32,430 bases of DNA from Hespellia stercorisuis DSM 15480. Lineage in GTDB: Bacteria > Bacillota > Clostridia > Lachnospirales > Lachnospiraceae. A program made the translations under genes and the position numbers. The stretch lies in the NCBI RefSeq assembly GCF_900142165.1, contig NZ_FQZY01000049.1:1-32430 (forward strand), given 5' to 3'. The notes under the pieces were generated by a model. That model made no database searches. It worked only from the letters and a program-made list of their open reading frames with translations, and was not told where the DNA came from. Numbering within the stretch: position 1 is the first letter of the stretch; each line of letters starts with the position of its first letter. Positions 1 to 7,870 of this stretch are shown piece after piece.

Positions 1-1
1 A

Positions 2-130
2 TATAAGATTGTTCTTAGGCTACTGAGCCAGAGGTATAAACCAGCCATCCCGAAGGGGATTGCCCTTGAGGGGATGGAAAAACAATGCTACACTATGTGG
101 CTTGACGAAGAAAAAGAAGATTGTTCTTGA
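2..130 (+). CDS. 3' end of an unrecognised gene (partial)
   Basis: A reading frame is open from the left edge to a TGA at 128-130 and gives about 42 residues ending in EEKEDCS. The peptide is basic in its first half and acidic at the end. No family is recognised. A second frame is open over about 27-239 and overlaps it, so this stretch may also be a frameshifted remnant. It lies upstream of the Imm49-like gene, in the same orientation. Confidence 0.2.
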   Translation, partial: YKIVLRLLSQRYKPAIPKGIALEGMEKQCYTMWLDEEKEDCS

Positions 131-302
131 GTTCTTCGCCGTCGGTGATAAACGAACAGCATTGCTTTTCCATCCGGTCAAGGGTGGCGTAACAAATCAA
201 TACATTACGTGGTGTCAATCCCACGAAAAAAATGATTGACCCTAAAAAAATAAAGCAGCTCACTGTAGAATACGGTATTTTACTGGAATGGAGGGATAAA
301 GA

Positions 303-1319
303 ATGCTTCAAATATTTTCTAAAAAAAGTAAATATACAGCAGAAGAGAAAGAACTACTTCAAGAGATAAGAATGCTCGACAAACTTGGAGGAGCTCTTTT
401 GTCAAAAAAATCAAAAATAGTGGAAAAGCACTGCAAATTTCTTTTCGATGAGGTAATAAGTAAGGGCGGCGGACGTAATGAACTCATAAATATTGTATTA
501 AAATATGAGCTGCTTTCAATGAACTCATATGGTGACTGGTTAACGCAGGCAATAGACAGCCATGATATGCAATCCTTAAATGATGTGATTTTTCAGGAAG
601 AGCGCTATTCTTTACTGCCTGGCGGCCCCTCTGGTTTCGATCATTGCTGGTTTGCCTGGCCGATACTGGATGCCATAGCTTGCGGTGATTATGAAACATT
701 TGAGAGAAGATTGCCCCATGAGCTTGGCCTAAGTAAGAACGGGTATCCATTTTATATCCATGTCACAAATATGCTTATGGCTTTATGGTATCAGGATGAA
801 GCAATGCTCCATGACGCTTTGCCAAGGGCAGAAAAATTCACTACAACGAAACATATTATATGGGAAAGAGCGATAGTGAGCTTTCTGTGTGCACTCAGCA
901 GACACGATATTTTGGCGATGGAGACCGCATTACAAACGTTGTGCGATCATTATAATAGAAGAAAAAGCAGTCGAGAAACGCATAAAGAGAAAGAGACATT
1001 GTGCGTCAACGCCTATGGCTTACTAATGTTAGCGTACCGTATTGCTCCTGAGATAAAAATCAAATACCCAGACAGCAAAAATTTCATTAAGGAATTTGCA
1101 GATTGGCGCATTCAAAATAAGGAGCCGGAGTTGAAACTCTATCATACATACCCGCCAGAAGGTGACATATTCAACAAATTATTAATGGCACCTGTAGCAA
1201 TAGGCCGTATAAGTCAGCCATATCTAAATGATAAGGATTATGAAAAAAGAATTCAGAATGTATGGCTCGTAGATGGTGAGCGGATGAGGGATGAATTTAT
1301 ACGAAGCCTTCAATCTTAA
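303..1319 (+). CDS. Imm49-like putative immunity protein
   Basis: A 338-residue soluble protein with no signal peptide or membrane segment. The start is well placed: GGAGGG lies just upstream of ATG 303. The protein is mostly helical, with short repeated-looking helical stretches. Residues about 150-225 (ALWYQDEAMLHDALPR, then IWERAIVSFLCALSRHD) resemble the pattern of Imm49 family immunity proteins, in which a polymorphic-toxin immunity protein consists of stacked helices with D/E-rich turns. This match is from memory of the family pattern only. No toxin gene is visible next to it; the upstream neighbour is cut by the window edge. If the assignment is right, it would neutralise an incoming effector and be carried as cargo of the mobile element. 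Otherwise it is an uncharacterised helical protein. Confidence 0.5.
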   Translation: MLQIFSKKSKYTAEEKELLQEIRMLDKLGGALLSKKSKIVEKHCKFLFDEVISKGGGRNELINIVLKYELLSMNSYGDWLTQAIDSHDMQSLNDVIFQEERYSLLPGGPSGFDHCWFAWPILDAIACGDYETFERRLPHELGLSKNGYPFYIHVTNMLMALWYQDEAMLHDALPRAEKFTTTKHIIWERAIVSFLCALSRHDILAMETALQTLCDHYNRRKSSRETHKEKETLCVNAYGLLMLAYRIAPEIKIKYPDSKNFIKEFADWRIQNKEPELKLYHTYPPEGDIFNKLLMAPVAIGRISQPYLNDKDYEKRIQNVWLVDGERMRDEFIRSLQS

Positions 1320-1683
1320 AAATGCTCGGTAGGTTTATCAAGAATGTATTGCATATTTTGGGAGGTGTGCCTATGAGACAGAAAGCATTATTGAGAATAG
1401 CTTTTATTGAAGGGGTAAAGAAAGAGAAGAGATGCTGCATATGGGCTTGAGCAGGCGGTTTTTGAGATGTGTCTGCATAAATATGGTTTATATCTAAAAA
1501 GCAACTTATTTAATGCGGACATTTTTTGTGGATGTTGTCGCTTAAATGAGGGGCTTTTTGTTGATTTTGACAAAAATAAAATTTATTTTGGAAAATCTTT
1601 CCGGTTTGTGGTTTTGATTTACGTTTTGCTTATAGAAGGAGACGAATTCAAACTCAAAATTACAGATGGAAGGGGGAGCGTCA
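1320..1683 (+). other. Gap with only short open frames
   Basis: No convincing gene is seen. A 25-codon frame at 1373-1450 has a good GGGAGGTG site before its ATG, but it is too short to assign and may be the start of a decayed gene. A second frame at 1467-1730 runs into the sigma-like gene and has no good ribosome binding site. The DNA is very AT-rich around 1560-1640 and holds an 8-bp inverted repeat (AAAATAAA/TTTATTTT) near 1572. It may serve as the promoter region of the following gene. Confidence 0.4.
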
Positions 1684-2121
1684 ATGTCGGCTCCCTTAAG
1701 CGAAAATACAGAAAATACATATTTAATTGAAATGTTTGACAGCTTCAGCAAAGTAGTTTTAAAGAATGAACTGCTGGATTTGTTAAGAAAACGAAAAAAT
1801 GACTATAAAGAAAGTGTTGCGTCAGAGAAAACGCAGTATCTTTTTGAACAGCAGGAGTATGTGGATACCTATCCTTCCGATAGCTTTTATCTGGAAGGCA
1901 TTGAAAAAACGTATCACTGTAACATTTATGATGCTCGTCTTTATTATGCAATGAAAGAACTGCCCCTGAAAAAGCGGACAATGCTTATAATGAATTATTG
2001 GTATGGATTGACGGATGTAGAGATTGCCAGATATTTTGAAGTAAGCACAAAAACTATTTATAACTGGCGCAGGAACGCATTTAAACGAATACGTTACCAT
2101 TACGAAAGAGGAAGCCCTTAA
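1684..2121 (+). CDS. Sigma-70-like factor, Tn916 Orf7 type
   Basis: A 145-residue protein of the short sigma-70-like family found in Tn916/Tn1549-type conjugative elements, where such a gene (orf7) regulates element genes. The C-terminal 55 residues hold a region-4-type helix-turn-helix: LPLKKRTMLIMNYWYGLTD, then EIARYFEVSTKTIYNWRRNA with its recognition helix. The N-terminal part is charged and lacks a clear region 2, as is usual for this short type. ATG 1684 is preferred to ATG 1666 because the AGGGGGAG ribosome site lies between them, about 7 bases before 1684. An Orf8-like gene follows after 7 bases, the same order as in Tn916. It probably acts as an element-encoded transcription regulator. 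Confidence 0.8.
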   Translation: MSAPLSENTENTYLIEMFDSFSKVVLKNELLDLLRKRKNDYKESVASEKTQYLFEQQEYVDTYPSDSFYLEGIEKTYHCNIYDARLYYAMKELPLKKRTMLIMNYWYGLTDVEIARYFEVSTKTIYNWRRNAFKRIRYHYERGSP

Positions 2122-2128
2122 AATAACT

Positions 2129-2359
2129 ATGAAAAAAACAATTTTGACGCTGGATATCATTTTCAGTGCGGTACAAGGAGAAGCGAAAGCACAGAGAATC
2201 ATCCTGCAGCATTACGATAAGTATATAAACAGCCTTGTGACTACCGTGTCGGAAGATGAGAATGGAAACAAGTATTATCAACTTGATGAAGATTTAAAAA
2301 TACAGCTCCAATATAAATATTTGGAGGGAATTAAAAAGTGGAAGGTAATTGAAAAATGA
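2129..2359 (+). CDS. Helix-turn-helix (HTH_16) protein, Tn916 Orf8-like
   Basis: A 76-residue protein. After the N-terminal MKKTILTLDIIFSAVQGE, the stretch ILQHYDKYINSLVTT and then YYQLDEDLKIQLQYKYLEG are the usual landmarks of the HTH_16 family, encoded right after the sigma-like gene in Tn916-family elements. GAGGAAG, 12-18 bases upstream, is a plausible ribosome site and lies inside the end of the sigma-like gene. The stop overlaps the next start by 4 bases (ATGA at 2356-2359), so it is translationally coupled to the DUF3825 gene. In Tn916 this pair controls induction of the element. That role here is inferred from family and gene order. Confidence 0.8.
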   Translation: MKKTILTLDIIFSAVQGEAKAQRIILQHYDKYINSLVTTVSEDENGNKYYQLDEDLKIQLQYKYLEGIKKWKVIEK

Positions 2360-3165
2360 TTACAGAGGATTTATTTGATTTTGCTTATATCCCTGATTGG
2401 TATGAGCAATTGGAAATATTAAAGAAAACAGCATTGCCGGAGGCCTGGTCATTTAAAAAGCCACAGTATACATATAAAAATGAAAAAACCCCAATTTTAG
2501 AGAGATATATACAACACGTTTTTCACAGGCAGACATCCAAATACAATTTAGCAAAAGAAAAAAGGCAGGCAGAGAAATATCTCTTCATAAATACTGAATT
2601 AGCATGTTTTCATACGGGACTTTACAACCAAAGGTATAAAGCAATCTATGGTGTATTTTCACAAAACAGGAAACCGGAATCTACATTTCGGTGGTTTTTT
2701 CAGGGATTTGTGGATGAGATGTCACCGTACATGATGCAGGTGGAACCTCTGCCCTTAAAGCCGACCTATGATATGGCGCAGTATGGCGCCCAATACAACC
2801 AGGGATGGAAGATACGGGTAAATGTGGAACATATTTTAAGTGATAAAGAAAACTTGGAACGGATTCCCCCTAAAATCCGCAAGGTAAAAAATCTGCCGCT
2901 TCTCTTAGAAATGGGAGTGGAGTATGCAAGAAGGAAAGCATCTGTGGATTATACCATAGTAGTTCCGCAGCTATATCGAGACAGAGTACAGTTTTTATTG
3001 CCGATCTGTCTCACAAACATGGAAAAGGCGGATCTTGCAATGGCAATATCTACTATGGATGGCTATTATTTAGGACATACATGTCTTACTTTGGAGATGG
3101 CATACTTAAATGCAAGAATGCTTGGTAAACCAGCAGCCCCGTGGCTAACATCCCTGGTCAAGTAA
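2356..3165 (+). CDS. DUF3825 domain protein
   Basis: A 269-residue soluble protein. Landmarks of DUF3825 are visible: FHTGLYNQRYKAIYGVF near residues 85-100, an FVDE stretch, and the C-terminal LPICLTNMEKADLAMA and YYLGHTCLTLEMAYLNARM near 215-255. The family is bacterial, often found in mobile elements, and has no established biochemical role. The start overlaps the stop of the HTH_16 gene (ATGA), so the genes are co-translated with the Orf7/Orf8-like pair. No catalytic motif can be named. Its position between regulators and the helicase suggests a role in element maintenance or transfer, which is inference only. Confidence 0.75.
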   Translation: MITEDLFDFAYIPDWYEQLEILKKTALPEAWSFKKPQYTYKNEKTPILERYIQHVFHRQTSKYNLAKEKRQAEKYLFINTELACFHTGLYNQRYKAIYGVFSQNRKPESTFRWFFQGFVDEMSPYMMQVEPLPLKPTYDMAQYGAQYNQGWKIRVNVEHILSDKENLERIPPKIRKVKNLPLLLEMGVEYARRKASVDYTIVVPQLYRDRVQFLLPICLTNMEKADLAMAISTMDGYYLGHTCLTLEMAYLNARMLGKPAAPWLTSLVK

Positions 3166-3187
3166 ATAGACATGGGAGGTAAATACG

Positions 3188-3361
3188 TTGTTTAAAGCAA
3201 TTTATCAGTGTGATAAATGCAAAGGCAGGCTCTTTGACCTGCTGGTAGAAAGCGGAGAAATAGAAATCAAATGTGGAAAATGTAAGAGAATCGTAACCAT
3301 TACGGTAGAAGAATTATTTGAAATGATTGAACGTTACCGTAAAGAAGACAATCATACTTAA
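3188..3361 (+). CDS. Small Com-like zinc-finger protein (TTG start)
   Basis: A 57-residue frame starting with TTG 3188, preceded at good distance by GGGAGGT. It encodes two CxxC knuckles: YQCDKCKGRLF near residues 6-16 and IKCGKCKRIVTI near 32-43, a four-cysteine zinc ribbon. This matches the layout of Com proteins, small zinc-binding translational activators first known from phage Mu, and of related short ribbon proteins common in clostridial elements. It follows the DUF3825 gene by 22 bases and is likely in the same operon. A Com-like protein would bind mRNA or DNA; which target it binds here cannot be told. The stop codon lies inside a perfect 18-bp palindrome. Confidence 0.65.
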   Translation: MFKAIYQCDKCKGRLFDLLVESGEIEIKCGKCKRIVTITVEELFEMIERYRKEDNHT

Positions 3362-3368
3362 GTATGAT
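3351..3368. repeat. Perfect 18-bp palindrome over the stop codon
   Basis: ATCATACTT is directly followed by its reverse complement AAGTATGAT, with no loop. The TAA of the zinc-finger gene sits in the centre. There is no T-run after it, so it is not a typical terminator; it looks more like a dimeric protein binding site. A second small inverted repeat, ATGCAG/CTGCAT with a 5-base loop, follows at about 3392-3408. The 180 bases up to the next gene contain no other gene. Confidence 0.6.
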
Positions 3369-3548
3369 CAAAGAACCCCTTTGAGGGTCAAAAATGCAGC
3401 AAGACTGCATGAAAAAACCAAGGATAGTTTCGTCATGATTTGTTTGGGGATCTAAAATATAGGAATGTTTAGAGGCACCAGTGCAAAGGGAACAAGACAT
3501 CAGCGGTTGTTTTAAAATCGGAAATCCATAAGTAATAGGGAAAGGAAG

Positions 3549-4016
3549 ATGGAAAAACAAGCTGGAAAGGTCTTTTCCTTACTGGTGCAGTTTTTTTGTG
3601 TAAAAATGGCGAAAGGATTTAGCGAAAGGAAACATTATTTCATCCCTGTGGAGAAAAAGCTCATTGAAGTTACACGTGAGGTTTATATAGCTTATTACCA
3701 GGCAGAACGCAGGGAACGGTATTTAAAAGAACAGGAAAATAAATATGGTGTCCTTTATATGGGCATGACAGCCGAACAGTATCTGGAAAAAGGCTCTTAC
3801 CTGCGGGAAGAGACAGAAACAGATGTGCAGGCAATTGATAAAGTGTATGTGGAGTTTTTGATAAACAGGCTGGAGGAAAAAGAAAAGGACGTTTTTCGTC
3901 TTTACTGTCTGGAAGGTTATTCCTTAAGAGCGGTGGCAGACAAAATGGGAATCCATTATTCGAAAGTGAGACGCATGTTAAAACGTATTCGGGAAAAATT
4001 AAAAGACCAGTTGTGA
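3549..4016 (+). CDS. Second sigma-70 family protein
   Basis: A 155-residue protein with a C-terminal region-4-type helix-turn-helix: FLINRLEEKEKDVFRLYCLE, then YSLRAVADKMGIHYSKVRRM. The N-terminal half contains a charged helical stretch (REVYIAYYQAERRERYLKEQ) typical of short sigma-like proteins of clostridial elements and phages. GGGAAAGGAAG just before ATG 3549 supports this start; the later ATG 3606 has no ribosome site. It is a different subfamily from the Orf7-like protein at 1684. It probably controls the helicase and recombinase block downstream, where a leader of almost 600 bases lies; this is inferred from position. Confidence 0.7.
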   Translation: MEKQAGKVFSLLVQFFCVKMAKGFSERKHYFIPVEKKLIEVTREVYIAYYQAERRERYLKEQENKYGVLYMGMTAEQYLEKGSYLREETETDVQAIDKVYVEFLINRLEEKEKDVFRLYCLEGYSLRAVADKMGIHYSKVRRMLKRIREKLKDQL

Positions 4017-4613
4017 AAAGGACGGTATGAATACAGAAAGATAATTTTTTCTTGAAATGTGAAACAAAGTGACACCTATATAGGCTTTATATATAGAGGG
4101 ATATTTAAAACATATTCCAAAGGCGGCATATGCGGCCCCTGTTCTTTGATAACTTCATATCAGCACTATGGGTACGTTCCTGTAGATAGAAGCGTGATAA
4201 AGAAAGCGCGAGGACAAACAATACCAGCACTGCCATAAGTAAAGGAGCAGTAACCGGATTGTTTCGAGCGATTATTTTCATTTAAAACAAAGCCGTGGCT
4301 GGCTTTTTGCCATGATCATCTACAGGAGATAATGATACGTGTCTCTGTAAGTAAATGCAGAAAGGTGGACTTTGGGTTGTAATCAGCAAGACCCTTGGAA
4401 TACCTGCGAACGGTTTTTTGCCAAAAGCCTGCCCATAGTGTTCCCTTTTTTCCAAATAGGAAGATAAGCATTGGGGGTACGGGTGTAAATACAATGACAA
4501 TATCAATGAAAGAAATAAGAAAGTTGATATCAGATACATACGGCTGTGGGGAGACTTATAGCCGTATTCATGTGATATCAACAATATCAAAACAGAAGAA
4601 AGGAGGAAAAAAC
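4017..4613 (+). other. Long non-coding leader before the helicase gene
   Basis: About 600 bases without a supported gene. Contents seen: the 10-bp palindrome CCTATATAGG near 4074, a short weak hairpin AAAGCC/GGCTTT followed by T residues at 4289-4308, and the large inverted repeat at 4523-4582. An ATG at 4494 is in frame with the helicase but lacks a ribosome site and would read through the inverted repeat. The region could be a regulatory leader or a DNA-processing site of the element. Confidence 0.45.
4523..4582 (+). repeat. 60-nt imperfect inverted repeat (long hairpin)
   Basis: Arms 4523-4545 and 4560-4582 pair at 20 of 23 positions around a 14-base loop (GTGGGGAGACTTAT). The outer 10 bp (GTTGATATCA/TGATATCAAC) and the inner block ACGGCT/AGCCGT, with two further pairs beside it, are perfect. 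It ends about 18 bases before the AAAGGAGG of the helicase gene. In RNA it would form a long stem just upstream of the ribosome site; in DNA it could be a binding or nicking site. Confidence 0.65.
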
Positions 4614-6581
4614 ATGCCTTATAACATACGTTCCAAGCGGGCTCATGAGGAGATAGAATATATTTTCTGTACATTGCTTCCCCAAAATGGACTTTTCGTA
4701 CGGGAGGAACAGATTCGGTTAAGCCATCAGATGTTGGATACTCTTTTATATAAGCAGATTGCGTTATGCGATGCAGGGGTAGGCATTGGAAAGACCTATG
4801 CCTATCTGGTAGCCTGCATCCTTATGCGAAAATATGCATCCATGATGGGAGAGTCCATAGTAAGCGGTAGCCATACCGTAGTCGTATCTACTTCCAGCAT
4901 TGCCCTACAGAAAGCAGTGTTAAGGGAGTACATCCCTTTTCTCTCAAAAATCTTACAGAATCATAAAGTGATTGCATCACCGCTTCGGGCAGTAGTCCGA
5001 AAAGGAAAAGAACATTTTGTCTGCGATTACAGGCTGGAACAGCGCATTGCGGCAGTCCGGGAAAAGCATAAGAATCCAGCGCAGAGAAAGGCACTTCTTT
5101 CTTTAAAACGTCATAGCGATATAGATGAGGTGCAGGGCATCAGCGGATTTGACCGGAAACTGGTATGTGTTCCGAAGTTCTGTCCAAGAGAGTGTCCGGG
5201 CAGGAAGGAATGCCGCTATCAGAAGTATCTGGAACAGGCAAAGAAGCCAGAGGTATTCATCCAGATCTGCAACCATAATTACCTGCTTGCAGATGCCTTG
5301 CATCGAAGCAAAGAGTACCGTCCGTTACTATCTGATTATAAAGCACTCATCGTGGATGAGGCTCACAAGCTGCAGGAAGCCGCCATGCAGATGTATGGGA
5401 AGTCTTTCAGTCAGGAAAGTGTTTTGGAATTGTCCTCTTTTCTGATCAAGGAGCATCAGAGCAGAGAGGCTGGCAGGATTCGGGAAGTATCGGAGAATCT
5501 GCTATTGTCTTTAAAGGAATTATATCCGCAGATGGAATCCGGTAGAATCCGCTTTGTGGCGACCAGAGAAAGCAGTCTTTTATTTGCTCCGGTCATCACA
5601 AAGTACAGGCAGGTCAGAGAGCAGCTTAAAGGGAGTGTTTCCAAATGGGTACTGAACAGGCTGGAAGAAACCGAAGGAATCCTCCGTGTGTTTCAGAAGT
5701 CGGATAAGAACCACATCCTCTACCTGCAAAGGGGAAGAGGAGAATTTCCTGTGTTATGTACCGCAAGCAGGGATATCCCTCATATCCTGCATGCTACCTT
5801 ATGGCAGGGGAATACCCCAGCCATCTTAACCAGCGGCACCCTAAAGGCAGGGCAGGGATTTTCAAGGACAAGACAGATCACTGGGCTGGAAGGAAAAGAA
5901 AGGGTCAGGGAGTATGTGGCAGAGTCCCCATTTCAATACCGGGAGAACTGTCTTTTATATCTTCCAAAGAATTTAAAGAAGGTAAAAAGAGGGAGCAGAG
6001 AGGAAGTCCTTATGCTTACAGAGCAGATTCATTCCCTGATTCGGGCGACCAATGGGCATACGCTGGTACTGTTCACGTCCTACTCGCTAATGAGCGGCGT
6101 ATATCAGATGCTGCGCGACTGTCTGCCCTTTGACCTTGTGGAAGTCTGGAGGCATTCGCAGGAAGAAATCGTGCGGTTTAAGTCGCTAGAGAACGGAGTG
6201 CTGTTCGCAGCCGGTTCCTGTTGGGAAGGTGTGGATTTTCCGGGTGACATGGTGTCTTCCCTTATCATCGTAAAGCTGCCCTTTGCTGTTCCAGACCCCA
6301 TCAGTGAAGCGGAGCAGGAGAAGTACGATACGTTGGAGGCATATATCAAGTCCATCATCGTGCCGGATATGCAAAAGAAGCTGCGGCAGGGATTTGGACG
6401 AGCCATAAGGACAGAGCAGGACACCTGCGTGGTGTCGATTTTAGATCACAGAGCAGTGGTAGGTGGGCGGTATCATAAAGCGGTCATCAGCGCACTACCA
6501 AAATGTTTGATGACGGATGATATCCGGGAGGTGGAAGCCTTTATCCGAAGGAAGAAGAACACAGATTATTATGGGAAATAG
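4614..6581 (+). CDS. DinG/XPD-like superfamily 2 DNA helicase
   Basis: A 655-residue helicase counted from ATG 4614, chosen because AAAGGAGG sits at ideal distance. Motifs: Walker A GVGIGKT at residues 55-61; four cysteines C185, C190, C194 and C200 typical of the [4Fe-4S] domain of the DinG/XPD group; DEAH at 248-251; GSCWEGVDFPG near 540; and motif VI QGFGRAIR at 592-599. All are intact. DinG/XPD helicases unwind DNA 5' to 3' using ATP; the family is known for R-loop and repair substrates and for phage or element copies. No exonuclease domain is present. It lies between a sigma-like factor and the recombinase trio on the same strand, so it is probably an element gene acting in replication or transfer. 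Confidence 0.9.
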   Translation: MPYNIRSKRAHEEIEYIFCTLLPQNGLFVREEQIRLSHQMLDTLLYKQIALCDAGVGIGKTYAYLVACILMRKYASMMGESIVSGSHTVVVSTSSIALQKAVLREYIPFLSKILQNHKVIASPLRAVVRKGKEHFVCDYRLEQRIAAVREKHKNPAQRKALLSLKRHSDIDEVQGISGFDRKLVCVPKFCPRECPGRKECRYQKYLEQAKKPEVFIQICNHNYLLADALHRSKEYRPLLSDYKALIVDEAHKLQEAAMQMYGKSFSQESVLELSSFLIKEHQSREAGRIREVSENLLLSLKELYPQMESGRIRFVATRESSLLFAPVITKYRQVREQLKGSVSKWVLNRLEETEGILRVFQKSDKNHILYLQRGRGEFPVLCTASRDIPHILHATLWQGNTPAILTSGTLKAGQGFSRTRQITGLEGKERVREYVAESPFQYRENCLLYLPKNLKKVKRGSREEVLMLTEQIHSLIRATNGHTLVLFTSYSLMSGVYQMLRDCLPFDLVEVWRHSQEEIVRFKSLENGVLFAAGSCWEGVDFPGDMVSSLIIVKLPFAVPDPISEAEQEKYDTLEAYIKSIIVPDMQKKLRQGFGRAIRTEQDTCVVSILDHRAVVGGRYHKAVISALPKCLMTDDIREVEAFIRRKKNTDYYGK

Positions 6582-6739
6582 GCGGTTTCCGGCATTGTTG
6601 GTAGTGCTTCATTTTGGAAGATATTCCGGCAAAAGTTCAGTGGTTATTCAGGCGGTTTTAGGGCAGTTTGGAATTGCTTTGCTGCCCCGTAGTGGGTATA
6701 CTGTGTATAGCGTCAGAGAGGAAAAGAGGTGGAAGCGAG

Positions 6740-7855
6740 ATGAAGAATTATGAGGTGGCGATGCAGAAAGAAGCATCCAAGAAATACTATTACATCCGTA
6801 ATCTGGAGACCATGTCCATCGAGAAGCTTCCAACCCAATATCTGATGCATATGTTCAGAGCCAATCGGTCACCGAACACCATACGACGAAGTGCCTTTGC
6901 CATTGGGTATTACTTGGAATATAGTAAGGAACAGGAAAAAAGCCCTACATCCGTATACATTCTGGGATACGAACAGCAATATGATTTTTTCATAGGGTTC
7001 TTAGAATGGCTGCGGATGGGAAAACATAAAGAGAATATGGATAAAAAACCAAGAAATGGAACCTGCAATGCATACCTAAAGGATGTGTTCAGGTTCTATC
7101 TTTTTGTGGAGATGCAATATCAGCAGTTTGGCGGACTGAATGTCCTGTCCTACAATCAGGTGACGATAGCAGATGCAGTAGGAGTCAAGCGGACATTGCG
7201 GTCAAAGGCATTTAAAGGATATCTAAAGGCAGAAGAAAGGAATGTCAGGGCAGCCCAGACGAACGAAATCATCACCATTTTGGAAGCATGTACGAACATT
7301 CGTGATCAGGTTCTTATCCTGCTGATCTCGGAATCGGGATACCGGATAGGCGAGATCCTTGGAATCGACTACACAAAAGATATTGATTATGAAAAACGGA
7401 TGATTCGTGTGGATTTTCGAGATGATAATGCGAATGATGCCAGAGCGAAAAACGCAGAGGAAAGAGAAGGAAAGATCAGTGAAGAAACCTTTGAATTTCT
7501 GCAATATTATATTGCTGAATACTGGGATATCCTGCAGCACCAGAATCACCTGTTTGTCAATATCAAGGGCGATACCAAAGGGGAACCATTAAAGGCAGAC
7601 AGCGTATACGATATGTTCACCCGTATGGAGAACAAAACCGGAATCCAAATCACGCCACATATGCTCCGGCGGTACTTTGCAAATACCAGATGGGAAGCAG
7701 ACTGGCCATTGGAACTGATCAGCAAGGCACTCGGTCACAAGCATTTAGATACCACAATTCGATATTTGAATGTCATGGATAACAAACTGAAGGATGCAAG
7801 CAGAAAATTTTACGAGCAGAATTCAGATATCTATGGCATTAAGAACTTTTTATAA
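6740..7855 (+). CDS. Tyrosine recombinase 1 of 3 (TnpA-like)
   Basis: A 371-residue site-specific recombinase. Catalytic positions are visible: R202 in GYRIGEIL, H307 and R310 in HMLRR, H333 in LGH, and nucleophile Y342 in IRYLNV. The N-terminal 150 residues form the SAM-like core-binding domain (SPNTIRRSAFAIGYYLEYS). ATG 6740 is preferred over upstream starts because AGAGGTGG lies 8 bases before it. The next recombinase begins 15 bases after the stop. Size and position match TnpA of Tn554-type transposons, or the first member of a recombinase-in-trio element. It cuts and rejoins element ends together with the next two. All key residues are present, so it is likely active. Confidence 0.9.
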   Translation: MKNYEVAMQKEASKKYYYIRNLETMSIEKLPTQYLMHMFRANRSPNTIRRSAFAIGYYLEYSKEQEKSPTSVYILGYEQQYDFFIGFLEWLRMGKHKENMDKKPRNGTCNAYLKDVFRFYLFVEMQYQQFGGLNVLSYNQVTIADAVGVKRTLRSKAFKGYLKAEERNVRAAQTNEIITILEACTNIRDQVLILLISESGYRIGEILGIDYTKDIDYEKRMIRVDFRDDNANDARAKNAEEREGKISEETFEFLQYYIAEYWDILQHQNHLFVNIKGDTKGEPLKADSVYDMFTRMENKTGIQITPHMLRRYFANTRWEADWPLELISKALGHKHLDTTIRYLNVMDNKLKDASRKFYEQNSDIYGIKNFL

Positions 7856-7870
7856 GAGAGGTGATGCAAG

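Noticed and set aside
27-239. Plus-strand frame reading VLEFFAVGDKRTALLFHPVK
   Set aside because: No plausible start and no recognised family; mentioned only as a possible frameshifted continuation of the partial gene at 2-130.
93-311. Minus-strand open frame of 72 codons at the left edge
   Set aside because: No ribosome site and no recognisable product; it opposes the open plus-strand frames there.
1467-1730. Plus-strand frame of 87 codons before the Orf7-like gene
   Set aside because: It lacks a ribosome site, overlaps the well-supported sigma-like gene, and shows no family likeness.
4289-4308. Short hairpin with T residues in the helicase leader
   Set aside because: Only a 6-bp stem with two G-C-rich pairs of bases; too weak to call a terminator.
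4282-4674. Minus-strand frame with a hydrophobic segment
   Set aside because: It lies across the helicase leader and its well-supported start, has no ribosome site, and its hydrophobic stretch follows from AT-rich DNA.
6571-6753. 60-codon frame between helicase and first recombinase
   Set aside because: It overlaps both the helicase end and the recombinase start and has no ribosome site; the real start at 6740 explains the region better.
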